Source of the DNA: an uncultured Flammeovirgaceae bacterium
GTDB lineage: Bacteria; Bacteroidota; Bacteroidia; Cytophagales; Cyclobacteriaceae
NCBI GenBank assembly: GCA_913045135.1
Contig: CAJWQD010000003.1
Span: forward strand, 1-64,000
Direction of reading: 5' to 3'
DNA length: 64,000 nucleotides
Positions 63,701 to 64,000 of the stretch are shown here, one piece after another. The notes under the pieces are model-generated. The model did no database searches. It saw only the letters and a list, made by a program, of their open reading frames with translations, and was not told the DNA's origin. A program made the translations under genes and the position numbers. Each line of letters starts with the position of its first letter. Within the stretch, counting starts at the first letter, position 1.

Positions 63701-64000
63701 CGATTTAATACTTTATTAAGGTGATCCTCTTCGGGGATGCCATGCCGGTTCAATTCGAGATAAAAGTCATCACCAAATGCATCTTTATACCACTTAAGAG
63801 CTTTTTCCGCTTGCGACTCTCCGACATTGAGTAATAGATTCGGAATTTCTCCTCTTAAGCTACCACTTAGACAGATTAATCCTTCTCTGTGTTCCATAAT
63901 CAAATCTTTATCTATTCTTGGATAAAGGCCATAATTACCCTCGATGTAGGCTAGTGAACTGAGCTTAACCAAATTTTGATAGCCCTTGCTATTTTTGGCT
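60760..64000 (-). CDS. dnaE: DNA polymerase III alpha subunit (partial, N-terminus beyond window)
   Basis: About 1080 residues visible; the frame is open to the window edge (AKNSKGYQNLVKLSS at 64000 inward), so roughly the first 90-110 residues, including the start of the PHP domain, are missing (inference from family length). The palm has GRGSAAGSVVAYCIG and the catalytic Asp cluster PDIDIDFDNEGRE; FQFESLGMQKHL, NALYRPGPMEYIPNFI and AYAFNKSHSTCYSVVAYQT follow; the C-terminal OB fold (about GGIITQVQHRMTKKGSPFGQFTFED) is present. It is the replicative polymerase of the DnaE type. An apparent start at 63972 is a TTG within the frame and should not be used. Confidence 0.96.
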   Translation of the reverse strand, partial: AKNSKGYQNLVKLSSLAYIEGNYGLYPRIDKDLIMEHREGLICLSGSLRGEIPNLLLNVGESQAEKALKWYKDAFGDDFYLELNRHGIPEEDHLNKVLNRFSASYDIKTIAANELFYLNQEDAKAHDVLICIKENEKQSTPVGSGRGFRHGMINDQYFFKSQEEMKVLFHDLPEAIENISPLVSKIEQYELEREVLLPDFNIPESFLNPKDKSDGGKRGENAYLRDLTYKGAEKRYKKIDYSLRERIDFELETIMKIGYPGYFLIVQDFTSKAREMGVAVGPGRGSAAGSVVAYCIGITNVNPIAYNLLFERFLNPDRVSLPDIDIDFDNEGREKVINYVVNKYGFNQVAQIITYGTMAPKSAIRDAGRVMELPLSETDKIARLIPERPGTNFKQALKEVPDLTAIKKGNDLPSQVLNQAVILEGSLRNTGIHACGVIITPKDMTNYIPMARARDSELLITQFDNSVVESAGMLKMDFLGLRTLSIIKTAVENIEKRHGIQIDIDLIPLDDKATYELYKKGATNGTFQFESLGMQKHLQALKPDKFEDLIAMNALYRPGPMEYIPNFINRKHGTEKIHYDLPDMEEYLAETYGITVYQEQVMLLSQKIGGFTKGEADVLRKAMGKKIFALLEELKPKFINQAKAKGYDQTSLEKIWKDWESFAAYAFNKSHSTCYSVVAYQTGYLKANYPAEYMAAVLTHNQNNIDKVTFFMEECRNQNIVVLGPDINESDEHFTVNSSGEIRFGLGAIKGTGEAAVQAIVAERKDKPFEDIFDFSVRINLRAVNKKSFEALAKAGGFDCFPAYHRRQYVEPDKDGISLIEKAISYANKVEQETLSSQRSLFGGSESKGLSKPKVGEVAPYGEIEKLNIEKDLVGLYISGHPLDQYQFEMRFLTKGKISDLKDLTLVNGRIFKIGGIITQVQHRMTKKGSPFGQFTFEDYSDSHTFFLFSDTYLKFKSYLEVGWFLSLSGSIQNRWKSEELEFKISNIEYLGDIREKAIKGLEIQVNLQAINDNLIEELEKLGEEFPGNCIIKLNIYNRHEDRLINVEMISRSVTIDPNYALIKKIESMDDLRYKVLLN

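Noticed and set aside
1-64000. CRISPR arrays, insertion sequences, phage genes, rRNA or toxin-antitoxin pairs
   Set aside because: Looked for spaced repeats, transposase or integrase motifs and small gene pairs; none seen.

Overview
Nearly all of the window (about 1.4 kb onward) reads as a chromosome segment of a marine-type Bacteroidota, probably Cytophagales-like (inference). The grounds are low GC, a SusC/SusD pair, many lipoproteins, type IX secretion sorting domains of both the short 'type A' and gliding-associated 'type B' kinds, a PorP/SprF protein, and few visible Shine-Dalgarno sequences. The first ~1.06 kb differs: it is GC-richer and carries the 5' part of a gammaproteobacterial-looking uup ABC-F gene preceded by a glutaredoxin-like (DUF836) gene. 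The change of style falls in the non-coding stretch 1058-1487 and looks like a chimeric assembly join, less likely a recent transfer.

1.5-30.5 kb is one polysaccharide utilisation locus (PUL), all on the + strand. It starts with a LamG-domain secreted protein, SusC, SusD and a FISUMP-domain lipoprotein in the SusE position, closed by a strong 16-bp hairpin terminator (10231-10271). A second, tightly packed block follows: a G8/beta-helix protein with a T9SS sorting domain, a Tat-type TIM-barrel sugar isomerase, a GH95-like enzyme, two GH3 enzymes, an MFS sugar porter, a GH32 enzyme, a Notum/pectin-acetylesterase-like protein, a large unclassified protein with a GH67N-like start, a second GH32 enzyme and a rhamnose-mutarotase-like lipoprotein. 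Two GH32, one GH95 and two GH3 enzymes suggest a heteropolysaccharide or glycoconjugate with fructose, alpha-linked fucose or L-galactose, and beta-linked glucose or xylose. No regulator and no sugar kinase lie in the locus. Both GH32 enzymes have Asp where the family normally has the acid/base Glu before Cys-Pro.

30.5-32.3 kb is a decaying zone: a 44-residue secreted stub, a pseudogene with five in-frame stops and no frameshift, and a BspA-like (DUF285) lipoprotein gene whose start codon appears to have changed from ATG to ATC.

32.7-64 kb is housekeeping: two tRNA-Leu genes, M42 peptidase, UPF0114 membrane protein, SAM hydroxide adenosyltransferase, PhoH, GNAT, RecQ, Pgk, a Sua5/TsaC enzyme, a T9SS-exported 1436-residue protein divergent from PorP/SprF, an M48 protease, GpsA with an overlapping acyltransferase (phospholipid synthesis), PhzF, a polyprenyl synthase, an AddB-like nuclease, Dabb protein, MsrA, DEAD-box helicase, acyl-CoA thioesterase, thioredoxin and the DnaE replicative polymerase, which runs off the right edge. 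No CRISPR array, insertion sequence, rRNA or phage gene was seen.
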